Positions 6,124 to 13,629 of a stretch of DNA of 16,705 nt are shown piece after piece. A program made the position numbers and the translations under genes. Source of the DNA: an uncultured Collinsella sp. (GTDB lineage: Bacteria > Actinomycetota > Coriobacteriia > Coriobacteriales > Coriobacteriaceae); assembly GCA_900552735.1 (NCBI GenBank), contig USBA01000019.1:1-16705 (forward strand), written 5' to 3'. The notes under the pieces were generated by a model. It saw nothing but the letters and a program-made list of their open reading frames with translations, did not search any database and was not told the origin of the DNA. Within the stretch, counting starts at the first letter, position 1; every line of letters begins with the position of its first letter.

Positions 6124-7035
6124 ATGCTCAATGCGATGATTTGGGCGCTTGCCTGTTTTGGCGTCGTCGCTGCCGATATTGCCCTGAGCGTCGTTTTGTT
6201 TTCCGCCCTTGGCGTCGCATCGGTGTTCATGGGTTTTTCGATCGATGACCTCGACATTCAATTGCTTCAGGCCGTCGCGCAGACAGCATCGTTTTTGATG
6301 GCGCTGCTGTGGTGGCGTTATCTGTGGCCGCGTTCGTTTATGGCACGCCGGCAAAGCGAGCACCCGCTCGGCGGGGGAGCGCGTGGGGCGTGGAAACGCA
6401 TCGCCTGCGTTATCGTGATCGGCCTGGCCCTGCAGGTGGTTGTTGGCTACGTGACCGACGCCGCGCTGTCGTTGTTGCCCGATGCCGCGGCCGACTACAG
6501 CGAGCTTGTCGAGGAAACAGGCATGGGCGACACCAGCTATCTCGCCGTCCTGACCACGGTGCTCGGCGCCCCGTTTTGTGAAGAGCTGCTGGTGCGCGGC
6601 ATTATTTTTGAGTTTTCGCTCCGAGCGTTTAATCCGCAGTGCCGCCCACTTTGGAAGCGCCGGCGTCGTGCGAGCGCGCAGGACGGCGCCATGGTGCCCT
6701 GGGCGGCCCCAAGCACGTGGGGTATCGCCGCGGCGATTGTGCTGCAGGCGGCAATCTTCGGCTTTATGCACATGAATTGGGTGCAAGGTTGCTACGCGGG
6801 TGCCGCCGGCCTCATCTTTGGTTGGGTGCTCGTGACGACCGGAAAGCTCCGCTACACGATCCTGCTGCACTTTGCCTTTAATGCCGGGTCGTATTTCATG
6901 ACGTTGCTCTGGTTTGTGAACACACCGTTCGACGTGATAATCACGGTCGCTATCGCCGGCGTCATCCTCGTTGAGGCAATGCGCTCGCTGCGCCACGCGT
7001 GTGGGATGGACGCAGCGAGCGCATTGCTGCCCTAG
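6124..7035 (+). CDS. CPBP-family intramembrane metalloprotease (CAAX protease / Abi-like)
   Basis: The ORF encodes 303 residues. ATG 6124 is preferred over the in-frame ATG 6097 because AGGAGG ends 5 bases before it, and 6097 lies in the tail of the preceding gene. The protein is polytopic, with hydrophobic segments near 5-38, 46-66, 92-112, 137-150, 201-216, 222-238, 244-264 and 270-284. The three CPBP motifs are intact: EExxxR (E153, E154, R158 in FCEELLVRG), FxxxH (F212-GFM-H216) and HxxxN (H249-FAF-N253). These Glu/His residues form the metal site of this family, which includes CAAX prenyl endopeptidase Rce1 and bacterial proteins for bacteriocin maturation, immunity or abortive infection. 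The substrate is unknown. The gene follows the antitoxin-like gene by 23 bases and is probably co-transcribed. Its stop overlaps the stop of the convergent YgiQ gene in a CTAG tetramer. Confidence 0.92.
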   Translation: MLNAMIWALACFGVVAADIALSVVLFSALGVASVFMGFSIDDLDIQLLQAVAQTASFLMALLWWRYLWPRSFMARRQSEHPLGGGARGAWKRIACVIVIGLALQVVVGYVTDAALSLLPDAAADYSELVEETGMGDTSYLAVLTTVLGAPFCEELLVRGIIFEFSLRAFNPQCRPLWKRRRRASAQDGAMVPWAAPSTWGIAAAIVLQAAIFGFMHMNWVQGCYAGAAGLIFGWVLVTTGKLRYTILLHFAFNAGSYFMTLLWFVNTPFDVIITVAIAGVILVEAMRSLRHACGMDAASALLP

Positions 7036-9167
7036 TTGCGACGCCCGCCTCCGTTGGCGCCCTGACGCCCCTGGGCCGCGCGATTACGCCCGGCAGTGTT
7101 CTGTGCACGCGACATGCCGCCGTGCCCCTTGCTGCCTTTGGGTCCCTTGCCGCCAGCACCGCCGTGGGCCTTGCCGCCCTTCTTGCCGGTGCCATGCCCA
7201 CCGCCAGCAGACGTCTCGCCCGGGCGCGGCGGCACGGGGCGGATTAGACAGTGTTTGGTGTAGCCGATCAGGTCACGACGTCCGGCTTTTTCCAGCGCCT
7301 CGCGTACCAGCTTGTAGTTCTCGGGTTTGCGATACTGGATGAGCGCACGCTGCATGGCCTTTTCGTGCGGGTCGCGCGCCACATAGATCGGCTCCATGGT
7401 GCGTGGGTCCACGCCGGTGTAGTACATGCAGGTCGACATGGTGGACGGTGTGGGGTAGAAGTCCTGCACCTGTTCGGGCATGTAGCCCATGTCGCGCACG
7501 GCCTCGGCAAGGTCCACTGCTTCCTTCATCGTTGAGCCGGGATGGCTCGAGATTAGGTACGGCACTACGTACTGCTTGAGTCCGTATTCGCGGTTCAGGC
7601 GTTCAAATTTATGGCAGAACGCGTCGTAGACGGCTCGGCTCGGTTTGCCCATCACGGACAACACCGCGTCGCTCACGTGCTCGGGTGCCACGCGCAGCTG
7701 GCCCGAGACATGGTGCTCCAGCAGCTCGCGCAAAAACTCGTCCGAGGCATCGGCCATGGTGTAGTCAAAGCGGATGCCGCTGCGGACGAAGACCTTCTTG
7801 ACGCCCGGCAGCTGGCGCAGGTCGCGCAGCAACTGCGTGTAGCCGCTCTCGTCGACCACCATGTTCTTGCATACGCTCGGCCACAGGCAGCGCTTGTTCT
7901 TGCACACGCCGTGCTTGAGCTGCTTGTCGCAGGCCGGACGGCTAAAGTTGGCCGTCGGTCCACCCACGTCGTTGATGTAGCCCTTAAACTCGGGATCGTG
8001 CGTGAGCAGCTCGGCCTCGCGCATGATCGAATCGTGGCTGCGCATCTGCAGCACGCGCCCCTGGTGGAAGGTGAGGGCGCAAAACGAGCACTCGCCAAAA
8101 CAGCCACGGTTGGAGCTAATGGAAAACTTGATCTCGGCAAAGGCCGGCACGCCGCCTGCCGCGTCGTAGTCGGGATGCCAATCGCGTGCGTAGGGGAGCT
8201 CGGCCACCTCGTCCATCTCATCGGTGGTGAGCGTCGCCGATGGCGGGTTCTGCACCACATAGACGCTGTTGGGGTAGGGCTCTACCAGGCGGTGTCCGGT
8301 GATGGGGTCCATATTCTGCTGCTGCACATTGAAGCTGCGTGCGTAGTTGAGCTTGTCGGCGGTAAGGTCGTCCCAGCTGGGCAGCAGGTCGTAGTCGTAG
8401 ACCTCGTCGAGCGAACCCGTGCGGTAGACGGTGCCGTTGATATAGGTGATCTGATCGACGGGCAGTCCCGCGTCGAGCGCGTCGGCGATCTCGACAATCG
8501 CGTGCTCGCCCATGCCGTAGATGAGGATGTCGGCGCCCGAGTCGAGTAGTACCGAGCGCTTGAGCTTGTCCTGCCAGTAGTCGTAGTGGGCCAGGCGGCG
8601 CAGGCTTGCCTCGATGCCGCCGATGATGATGGGAGCGTCCTTGAACGTCTGACGGATGAGGTTGCCGTAGACCGTGACGGCACGATTGGGGCGGTGCCCC
8701 TCCTCGCCACCGGGGGTATAGGCGTCGGTATGGCGACGGTGCTTGGTCACCGAATAGTGGTTGACCATGGAGTCCATGTTGCCGGCGCTGACCAAAAAGC
8801 CCAGGCGCGGCTCACCGAGCACCGTGATGCTGGCGGGGTCGGTCCAGTCGGGCTGGCAGATGATGCCCACTTTGTAGCCGTGCGCGTCGAGGACGCGGCT
8901 GATGATGGCCATGCCAAAGCTGGGGTGGTCCACGTAGGCGTCGCCGCAGATGTAGACAAAGTCGCACTGGTCCCAGCCGCGCGCATCCATGTCGGCGCGG
9001 CTGACGGGGAGGAACTTATCGCGGCCCGGGCGCCAGGGGCGGACAGGCGCTGCAGAGGCATGCGTGGGTCGCGAGTCCTGCGCCTTACCGCCGCGCTTTT
9101 GCTGTTGGCTCTGTTTGCCCTGCTGACTGCGCTGGTTGTTCTGAGCGTGCTGAGGCTTTTTTGCCAC
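7032..9167 (-). CDS. ygiQ: YgiQ-family radical SAM protein
   Basis: The ORF encodes 711 residues from a GTG at 9167, preceded on the minus strand by GGGAGG. The open frame extends 56 codons further, but that part overlaps a hairpin repeat and has no start site. The order is a Lys/Gln-rich N-terminus (1-50), a YgiQ N-terminal domain (about 51-340, including FLPVSRADMDARGWD and IIIGGIEASLRR), then the radical SAM cluster C356-x3-C360-x2-C363 (GCFGECSFCAL), which binds a 4Fe-4S cluster and S-adenosylmethionine. A further Cys group lies in KHGVCKNKRCLWPSVCKN. The C-terminal 55-60 residues are a low-complexity Gly/Lys/Arg tail. The YgiQ family (UPF0313) is widespread, but its reaction is not established. 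The gene is convergent with the CPBP protease gene, with no space for a terminator between them. Confidence 0.95.
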   Translation of the reverse strand: MAKKPQHAQNNQRSQQGKQSQQQKRGGKAQDSRPTHASAAPVRPWRPGRDKFLPVSRADMDARGWDQCDFVYICGDAYVDHPSFGMAIISRVLDAHGYKVGIICQPDWTDPASITVLGEPRLGFLVSAGNMDSMVNHYSVTKHRRHTDAYTPGGEEGHRPNRAVTVYGNLIRQTFKDAPIIIGGIEASLRRLAHYDYWQDKLKRSVLLDSGADILIYGMGEHAIVEIADALDAGLPVDQITYINGTVYRTGSLDEVYDYDLLPSWDDLTADKLNYARSFNVQQQNMDPITGHRLVEPYPNSVYVVQNPPSATLTTDEMDEVAELPYARDWHPDYDAAGGVPAFAEIKFSISSNRGCFGECSFCALTFHQGRVLQMRSHDSIMREAELLTHDPEFKGYINDVGGPTANFSRPACDKQLKHGVCKNKRCLWPSVCKNMVVDESGYTQLLRDLRQLPGVKKVFVRSGIRFDYTMADASDEFLRELLEHHVSGQLRVAPEHVSDAVLSVMGKPSRAVYDAFCHKFERLNREYGLKQYVVPYLISSHPGSTMKEAVDLAEAVRDMGYMPEQVQDFYPTPSTMSTCMYYTGVDPRTMEPIYVARDPHEKAMQRALIQYRKPENYKLVREALEKAGRRDLIGYTKHCLIRPVPPRPGETSAGGGHGTGKKGGKAHGGAGGKGPKGSKGHGGMSRAQNTAGRNRAAQGRQGANGGGRRN

Positions 9168-9204
9168 GATCCCTCCCGGTGTTTGTATGCTGCACGTAAT
9201 TGTA

Positions 9205-9239
9205 ACCAGTCTTTTTGGGACGGGGCTAAAAAGACTGGT
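9205..9239. repeat. Hairpin repeat with GGGACGGGG loop, copy A
   Basis: Perfect 12-bp arms, ACCAGTCTTTTT and AAAAAGACTGGT, enclose the 11-base loop GGGACGGGGCT. It lies between the divergent ygiQ and yoaK-like genes, just upstream of the ygiQ start. The loop core matches the hairpin at 16667-16697, pointing to a repeat family rather than a gene-specific site. Confidence 0.8.
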
Positions 9240-9417
9240 GGAGTACACGCGGCGTCGGGTGCCGGCGCCGCGCCCGCTGTTTGTTTCCAGACTGTGTATC
9301 TGCGCGTTGGGGAACCCATCTCGCGCGCACGTCATGTTGTCAATGGGTTACAGTATGAACGGCGGCTATGTTTCCGCCAACGCACGAGAGAGTCGTCAAC
9401 AAGGAGGATGCACGACG

Positions 9418-10137
9418 ATGCAGCGTGCCAAACAGATATCGGAGTCTATTGAGCTGGGCATCATCTTGGCGCTCGCCGGTGGCTTTATGGACGTGTATTC
9501 GTACATTGGGCGCGACCATGTTTTCGCCAACGCGCAGACAGGCAACATCCTGCTCGTGGGCGTGAGCATCTCGGAGGGCAACTGGGCACTTGCGGGGCGC
9601 TACTTCTTCCCAGTGGTGTCGTTTGCCGTGGGTATTATGCTTGCCGATCTGGTACACGAGCGGTTTGGCAGCGTGATCCACTGGCGTCAGGTGACGGTGT
9701 TCTTTGAAGCCGTCATCTTGCTGGGCGTGAGCTTTATCCCGGGCGGCAATTTCAACCTGCTCGCCAACTGCCTCACCTCGTTTGCCTGCGGCATGCAGGT
9801 CGAGAGCTTCCGCAAGATCCACGGTCACGGCATCGCTACGACCATGTGCATCGGCAACTTGCGCAACGCGCTGCAAAACGTGGACGATTACATCATCACC
9901 CACAGGCGCGGCTTTTTGGAAAACGGCCTGCTGTACTTTGGCGTGATCTTTACCTTTGTGTTTGGCGCCGTGTTGGGCAACTGGTGTATTGAGCGCATGG
10001 GCCTGCACGCCATCGTCGTGGCGAGCTTGCTGCTGTTTATCGCGTTTGCCATCATGTTCATCGACCGCGAGCGCGATTTGCACAGGAAATGGGCCCGCAT
10101 CATAGCTGACTGGCAGACCGCGAGTCTTAAGCGCTAA
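9418..10137 (+). CDS. YoaK family (DUF1275) integral membrane protein
   Basis: The ORF encodes 239 residues. ATG 9418 is chosen because AAGGAGG (9401-9407) is 10 bases upstream; the frame is open back to 9187, but that stretch overlaps the hairpin at 9205. The hallmark of the family is near the N-terminus: GGFMDVYSYIGRDHVFANAQ followed by TGNILLVG (21-48), matching the GxxDAxxxL..HVFxxxxTGN pattern of DUF1275. Hydrophobic helices lie near 13-30, 62-80, 94-108, 112-126, 170-190 and 196-214. A basic tail (RERDLHRKWARI) suggests a cytoplasmic C-terminus. Transport or stress roles have been suggested for relatives, but no substrate is established. It is a single-gene unit, divergent from ygiQ and closed by the terminator at 10141. 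Confidence 0.9.
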   Translation: MQRAKQISESIELGIILALAGGFMDVYSYIGRDHVFANAQTGNILLVGVSISEGNWALAGRYFFPVVSFAVGIMLADLVHERFGSVIHWRQVTVFFEAVILLGVSFIPGGNFNLLANCLTSFACGMQVESFRKIHGHGIATTMCIGNLRNALQNVDDYIITHRRGFLENGLLYFGVIFTFVFGAVLGNWCIERMGLHAIVVASLLLFIAFAIMFIDRERDLHRKWARIIADWQTASLKR

Positions 10138-10140
10138 GGT

Positions 10141-10212
10141 GCATGTTCGTAACAACATTCAGGAGCCAGAAAAAACTATCCAGCTCCTGAATGTTGCTAC
10201 GAACTGCTTTTT
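10141..10212 (+). terminator. Long-stem terminator between convergent genes
   Basis: Arms of 22 bases, starting GTTCGTAACAAC and ending GTTGCTACGAAC, pair with a single A-C mismatch around a 16-base loop. GCA/TGC pairs with one bulged T extend the base, and TTTTT (10208-10212) follows directly. It begins 4 bases after the YoaK-like stop codon, so it serves the plus strand. No T run follows on the minus side. Confidence 0.9.
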
Positions 10213-10217
10213 GCGAT

Positions 10218-10757
10218 TTATTCGAGATGCTCTTCAATCCGAGCCCTAAGAAGGGCAATGGCTGTGGGTATTCCAATTGCGGCGGCTAATTCGGCTTTAT
10301 CCAAAACCTGTATGCTAAAGCACGATTGTTTATCACATTGAAGGACGATAACTGAAGATAGCTTCACTTCCCGTTGGCTGAATATATCGTAATCTCCAAA
10401 TAGGAAGTTACCTTTTATTGTGTAATTCGGTATGTTCGTTACGCACTTCATCTCAAGTCTGTTTAGGCCATAATCAAACACCGCAACTTCCTCGTGTTCG
10501 ATGATGAGCGCAACCCTGGGCATGTTGCTAAAACCACCGTCGACGACAGTGAAGAGTTTTTCATTTGCATCGTCATAAACGGTATATTTAAGACTCAATA
10601 GCTGTCCTAGTGGACCCGTGAACCCATGTCTTTTGATGTTGAGGTTGTCTCCCGCTGGGTTGATGAGAGCCAGGGTATGCGGATAAGGGTTACCTTCAAT
10701 TGAGATTTGATATTCGTTTGTAGCCGTCTTGCTCGATTTAGGACAACTAGCCACCAT
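10218..10757 (-). CDS. LURP-one-related / tubby-like beta-barrel protein
   Basis: The ORF encodes 179 residues; the ATG at 10757 has a GAGG-type site about 8 bases upstream on the minus strand. Repeated short beta-strand patterns fit the LURP-one (DUF567, tubby C-terminal-like) fold: LLSLKYTVYDDANEKLFTVV (53-72), VALIIEHEEVAVFDY (82-96), NYTIKGNFLFGDYDIF (111-126) and FSIQVLDKAELAAAIGIPTA (147-166), the last resembling the closing strand and hydrophobic helix of the family. Relatives may bind membrane phospholipids or act as scramblase-like proteins, but no function is proven for bacterial members. There is no signal peptide; a Cys at residue 5 is not in a convincing lipobox. The gene is visibly AT-richer than its neighbours, which suggests later acquisition. 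The family assignment is by eye. Confidence 0.6.
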   Translation of the reverse strand: MVASCPKSSKTATNEYQISIEGNPYPHTLALINPAGDNLNIKRHGFTGPLGQLLSLKYTVYDDANEKLFTVVDGGFSNMPRVALIIEHEEVAVFDYGLNRLEMKCVTNIPNYTIKGNFLFGDYDIFSQREVKLSSVIVLQCDKQSCFSIQVLDKAELAAAIGIPTAIALLRARIEEHLE

Positions 10758-11000
10758 GTGTCATCGCCTCGATCGAATTGGAACCGTCTTCTGCTTCGTG
10801 CGGAGAATTACGCTGTACGTTGCAGTAGATGCAGCTGCAATAACCGCATGGGCAATTTCTAACAAAATGAATGACGTTATTTGCTGCATGCATGTTATTC
10901 ACTACAAAGTATCTTTTTATAAACGTATTGTCAAACATATATTGCTAAAACAGAAACAATTTATAGACTGAGTCGGTCGCATTCTTTGGGCGATTGCTCC

Positions 11001-11006
11001 TATAAT
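11001..11006 (+). promoter_or_regulatory. Candidate minus-10 box for the alcohol dehydrogenase gene
   Basis: An exact TATAAT lies 164 bases before the start codon. No matching minus-35 hexamer lies 16-18 bases upstream, so an activator may be needed. It would give a leader of about 155 bases. Confidence 0.4.
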
Positions 11007-11127
11007 CTAGCCTTCGCTGCTGTCGGGAGGGAAGGACTAGGGCTCCGTTATTCTGTTGAAACGCTTTAACACTTTTGACGTGCTCACGCGTTTTTTGTTT
11101 CAAAAGCGTTAGGATGGGACTTATAGC

Positions 11128-11150
11128 GCGGGGCGTAATGGATGCCCCGC
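11128..11150 (+). promoter_or_regulatory. GC hairpin immediately upstream of the fucO ribosome binding site
   Basis: GCGGGGC (11128-11134) pairs with GCCCCGC (11144-11150), extendable by a G-T pair, and ends a few bases before the GGGAGG ribosome binding site. It could stabilise the 5' end of a highly expressed mRNA or modulate access to the site. Confidence 0.45.
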
Positions 11151-11169
11151 ACACGATGGGAGGCTATCA

Positions 11170-12336
11170 ATGGCTAATCGTTTCGTTCTCAACACCATCT
11201 CTTATCATGGTTCCGGCGCCATCAAGGAGATCCCCGGCGAGCTCCAGCGTCGCGGCTACAAGAAGATCTTCGTCTGCTCCGACCCCGATCTGGTTAAGTT
11301 TGGCGTTACCGCTAAGGTGACCGACGAGCTCGACGCCGCCGGCATCGCTTGGAGCCTCTACTCCGAGATTAAGCCCAACCCCACTATCCAGAACGTCAAG
11401 GACGGCGTCGAGGCCTTCAAGGCCGCCGAGGCTGACGCTATCGTGACCATTGGTGGTGGCTCCTCCATGGACACCGCTAAGGCCATTGGCATCATCATCA
11501 ACAACCCCGAGTTCGCCGATGTCCGCAGCCTCGAGGGCGTTGCTCCGACTAAGAACCACGCCGTGTTCACCATCGCCGTGCCGACGACCGCCGGTACCGC
11601 CGCTGAGGTGACCATCAACTACGTCATCACCGACCCCGAGAAGGTCCGCAAGTTCGTGTGCGTCGACACCAACGACGCCCCCGAGGTCGCCGTCGTCGAT
11701 CCTGACATGATGGCTTCCATGCCCGCCGGCCTGACCGCTTCCACTGGTATGGACGCTCTGACCCACGCCATCGAGGGCTACACCACCAAGGGTGCTTGGG
11801 AGCTCTCCGACATGTTCCACTTTGAGGCTATTAAGCTGATCAGCGAGAACCTGCGTGACTCCGTCGCCGAGGCCAAGTCCGGCCAGCCCGGCTCCGGCCG
11901 CGAGGGCATGGCTCTTGGCCAGTATGTCGCCGGCATGGGCTTCTCCAATGTCGGTCTGGGCATCGACCACGCCATGGCTCACACCCTGTCCGCTCACTAC
12001 GATACCCCGCACGGTGTCGCCTGCGCCATGCTGCTGCCGATCGCCATGGAGTTCAACAAGCCGGTTTGCACCGAGCGCCTGGCCAAGGTCGCCGTCGCCA
12101 TGGGCGTTGACACCACGGGCATGAGCACCGACGAGGCTGCTGACGCCGCCATCGCCGCCGTTAAGCAGCTTTCCGCCGACGTGAACATCCCGCACGTCTG
12201 CGAGGCCATGAAGGCTGACGAGATCGAGGTCCTGGCCAAGGACGCCATGGCCGACGCTTGCTTCCCGGGTAACCCGCGCGAGGCGACGCTCGACGACGTC
12301 ATCGAGCTCTTCAAGAAGATCTGCCCGGCTGCCTAA
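11170..12336 (+). CDS. fucO: Iron-containing alcohol dehydrogenase, lactaldehyde reductase type
   Basis: The ORF encodes 388 residues with GGGAGG about 7 bases before ATG 11170. The sequence closely follows E. coli FucO as I recall it: starts MANR, and shares NNPEFADVRSLEG (111-123), PTTAGTAAEVTINYVITD (138-155), ALTHAIEGY (196-204) and ALGQYVAGMGFSNVGLG (248-264). The group III ADH metal ligands are all present: D195, H199, H267 and H281. The nucleotide-binding GGGS is at 95-98. FucO reduces L-lactaldehyde to 1,2-propanediol with NADH, disposing of reducing power during fucose or rhamnose fermentation; relatives also act on glycolaldehyde or other short aldehydes. No fucose or rhamnose genes are nearby, so the physiological substrate is inferred. 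Codon use is strongly biased (AAC, ATC, GTC, CTG, GGC), suggesting high expression. Confidence 0.9.
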   Translation: MANRFVLNTISYHGSGAIKEIPGELQRRGYKKIFVCSDPDLVKFGVTAKVTDELDAAGIAWSLYSEIKPNPTIQNVKDGVEAFKAAEADAIVTIGGGSSMDTAKAIGIIINNPEFADVRSLEGVAPTKNHAVFTIAVPTTAGTAAEVTINYVITDPEKVRKFVCVDTNDAPEVAVVDPDMMASMPAGLTASTGMDALTHAIEGYTTKGAWELSDMFHFEAIKLISENLRDSVAEAKSGQPGSGREGMALGQYVAGMGFSNVGLGIDHAMAHTLSAHYDTPHGVACAMLLPIAMEFNKPVCTERLAKVAVAMGVDTTGMSTDEAADAAIAAVKQLSADVNIPHVCEAMKADEIEVLAKDAMADACFPGNPREATLDDVIELFKKICPAA

Positions 12337-12343
12337 CATGGCT

Positions 12344-12473
12344 CGGCGGGCCCCTGCCCGTTAGCCCCAGAATCGTCCTCGGACATGTCGGCGGCCCCGC
12401 TGCGCACTCCGTGCAGCGGGGCCTCCTTCTGTCCTGCGGAAAGATTCTGGGGCTAACGGGCAGGGGCCCGCCG
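12344..12473. repeat. 130-bp element with 31-bp perfect terminal inverted repeats (MITE-like)
   Basis: Bases 12344-12374 (CGGCGGGCCCCTGCCCGTTA and 11 more) are an exact inverted copy of 12443-12473. The 68-base interior holds a terminator-like stem. GCT flanks both outer ends (12341-12343 and 12474-12476), which could be a 3-bp target duplication or chance. It starts 7 bases after the fucO stop codon. It codes for nothing. Confidence 0.9.
12393..12423 (+). terminator. GC-rich hairpin inside the inverted-repeat element, probable fucO terminator
   Basis: GGCCCCGCTGCGCAC pairs with GTGCAGCGGGGCC around a 3-base loop with one bulged region. Only a weak pyrimidine tract (TCCTTCT) follows, so termination may rely on the larger 31-bp outer stem too. 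Confidence 0.55.
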
Positions 12474-12592
12474 GCTCGTTATCGTGGTGGGCTCTGTTCG
12501 GAAGAGCTCGATGGGTCATCTCGCTAGGTAAAAAGATGGTTCGCGGTGGTATTGTTGCTGTGGGTTTAATTCGACATGAAAGGGTGACTTTG

Positions 12593-13621
12593 GTGTCCAA
12601 GATGGATTCTACGCTCTCCTATATCGCGGGACAGCTTAAGACGCTGACTTCTATTGCCTCGCCTACGGGCTATACTCGTGCGGCCACTGATTATCTGATG
12701 GAGACCCTGCGCGATATGGGCTTTGGCCCCGAGCGTTCCAATAAGGGCAACGTGCTGGTTGAGCTTGGCGGCGAGGGTGAGCCGCTGGTGTTGGCCAGCC
12801 ATGTCGATACCCTGGGCGCCATGGTGCGCTCCATTAAGGACAATGGCCGCCTGCGTCCCACGACGCTCGGCGGGCATCAGTGGTCTACGGCCGATGGCGA
12901 GAACTGCACCGTCTACACGCGTGACGGCAATGTGTACACGGGTGTGGTTCTTAACACCGAGCCTTCGGCGCACGTGGCCGACGAGCCGGTCAAGACCATC
13001 GAGAAGAACATGGAAATCCTGCTCGACGAGAACGTTGACAGCAAGGACGATGTGCTCGAGCTGGGTATTCAAACCGGCGACATCATCGCTATGGATCCGC
13101 GAACCACGGTGACGGAGAGCGGCTACATCAAGAGCCGCTTCCTGGATGACAAGCTGTCGGCGTCGATTCTGCTGGGTCTTGCCCGCGCTGTTGCTGATGG
13201 CGAGGTGTCGCTTTCGCGCAAGGTGTCGCTGCTCTTTACCGTGTACGAGGAGGTCGGCCACGGCGGTGCTTTCGTGCCGGCCGACACGCGCGAGATGATC
13301 AGCGTTGACATGGGCTGCGTGGGCGACGACCTGGGCTGCACCGAGCGCATGGTGTCGATTTGCGCCAAGGATTCGGGTGGCCCCTACAACTACGATCTGG
13401 TGACCACGCTGTCCAATATTGCGCGCGAGCTTGAGCTCGATTATGCCATCGACGTGTACCCGCATTACGGCTCGGACGTCGAGGCCACGCTCTCTGCCGG
13501 CTACGACATCCGTCACGGCCTGATCGGCCCCGGCGTGTACGCGAGCCACAACTACGAGCGCAGCCACATCGACGGCGTGCGCAACACCTTTGAGCTGGTC
13601 CGCGCCTACGTCCAGCGTTAG
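12593..13621 (+). CDS. M42-family metallopeptidase (glutamyl aminopeptidase-like)
   Basis: This is a cytoplasmic di-metal aminopeptidase that trims peptides. The start is uncertain: GTG 12593 (342 residues) has AAAGGG 8 bases upstream and is preferred; ATG 12602 and ATG 12536 are in frame but less well placed. From the GTG start, the metal and catalytic residues of the M42 family are visible: H70 and D72 (LASHVDTLGA), bridging D185 (RFLDDKLSA), catalytic E219 and metal-ligand E220 (TVYEEVGHGG), D239 (SVDMGCVG), and a C-terminal His in SHNYERSHIDG. An N-terminal SPTGYT (23-28) is also typical. M42 members include PepA-type glutamyl aminopeptidases and large tetrahedral TET peptidases; older annotations call them endoglucanases. 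The gene is monocistronic, between the inverted-repeat element and mnmA, with which it is convergent. Confidence 0.92.
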   Translation: MSKMDSTLSYIAGQLKTLTSIASPTGYTRAATDYLMETLRDMGFGPERSNKGNVLVELGGEGEPLVLASHVDTLGAMVRSIKDNGRLRPTTLGGHQWSTADGENCTVYTRDGNVYTGVVLNTEPSAHVADEPVKTIEKNMEILLDENVDSKDDVLELGIQTGDIIAMDPRTTVTESGYIKSRFLDDKLSASILLGLARAVADGEVSLSRKVSLLFTVYEEVGHGGAFVPADTREMISVDMGCVGDDLGCTERMVSICAKDSGGPYNYDLVTTLSNIARELELDYAIDVYPHYGSDVEATLSAGYDIRHGLIGPGVYASHNYERSHIDGVRNTFELVRAYVQR

Positions 13622-13629
13622 CAATGCAG

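Larger units (their letters stand above)
10758..11169. other. AT-rich divergent intergenic region with long fucO leader
   Basis: No gene is supported. The left half (to about 10970) is AT-rich and faces the LURP-one-like gene. On the minus strand it has TTGACA (10929-10934) and, after 17 bases, TACTTT (10906-10911), a weak promoter candidate. The right half faces the alcohol dehydrogenase gene. It has a perfect TATAAT at 11001-11006 without a good minus-35 box, alternative inverted repeats at 11059-11110 next to a T6 run, and a GC-rich hairpin just before the ribosome binding site. A 63-residue minus-strand frame (10747-10938) is Cys-rich but lacks a ribosome binding site. Confidence 0.5.

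Noticed and set aside
5863..6996. 377-residue minus-strand frame opposite the antitoxin-like and CPBP genes
   Set aside because: Shadow of two recognisable plus-strand genes; it also crosses the tandem repeat and the intergenic gap between them.
9168..9335. N-terminal extension of ygiQ by 56 residues
   Set aside because: The extension runs through the hairpin repeat at 9205-9239 and lacks a ribosome binding site; GTG 9167 has GGGAGG.
10747..10938. 63-residue Cys-rich minus-strand frame (CPCGYCSCIYC) upstream of the LURP-one-like gene
   Set aside because: No ribosome binding site at either possible ATG, it overlaps the next start by 11 bases, and the TTGACA of the candidate promoter falls inside its first codons.
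11167..12339. 390-residue minus-strand frame opposite fucO
   Set aside because: It mirrors the fucO gene almost exactly and is Gly/Val/His-rich; its openness follows from the biased codon use of fucO.
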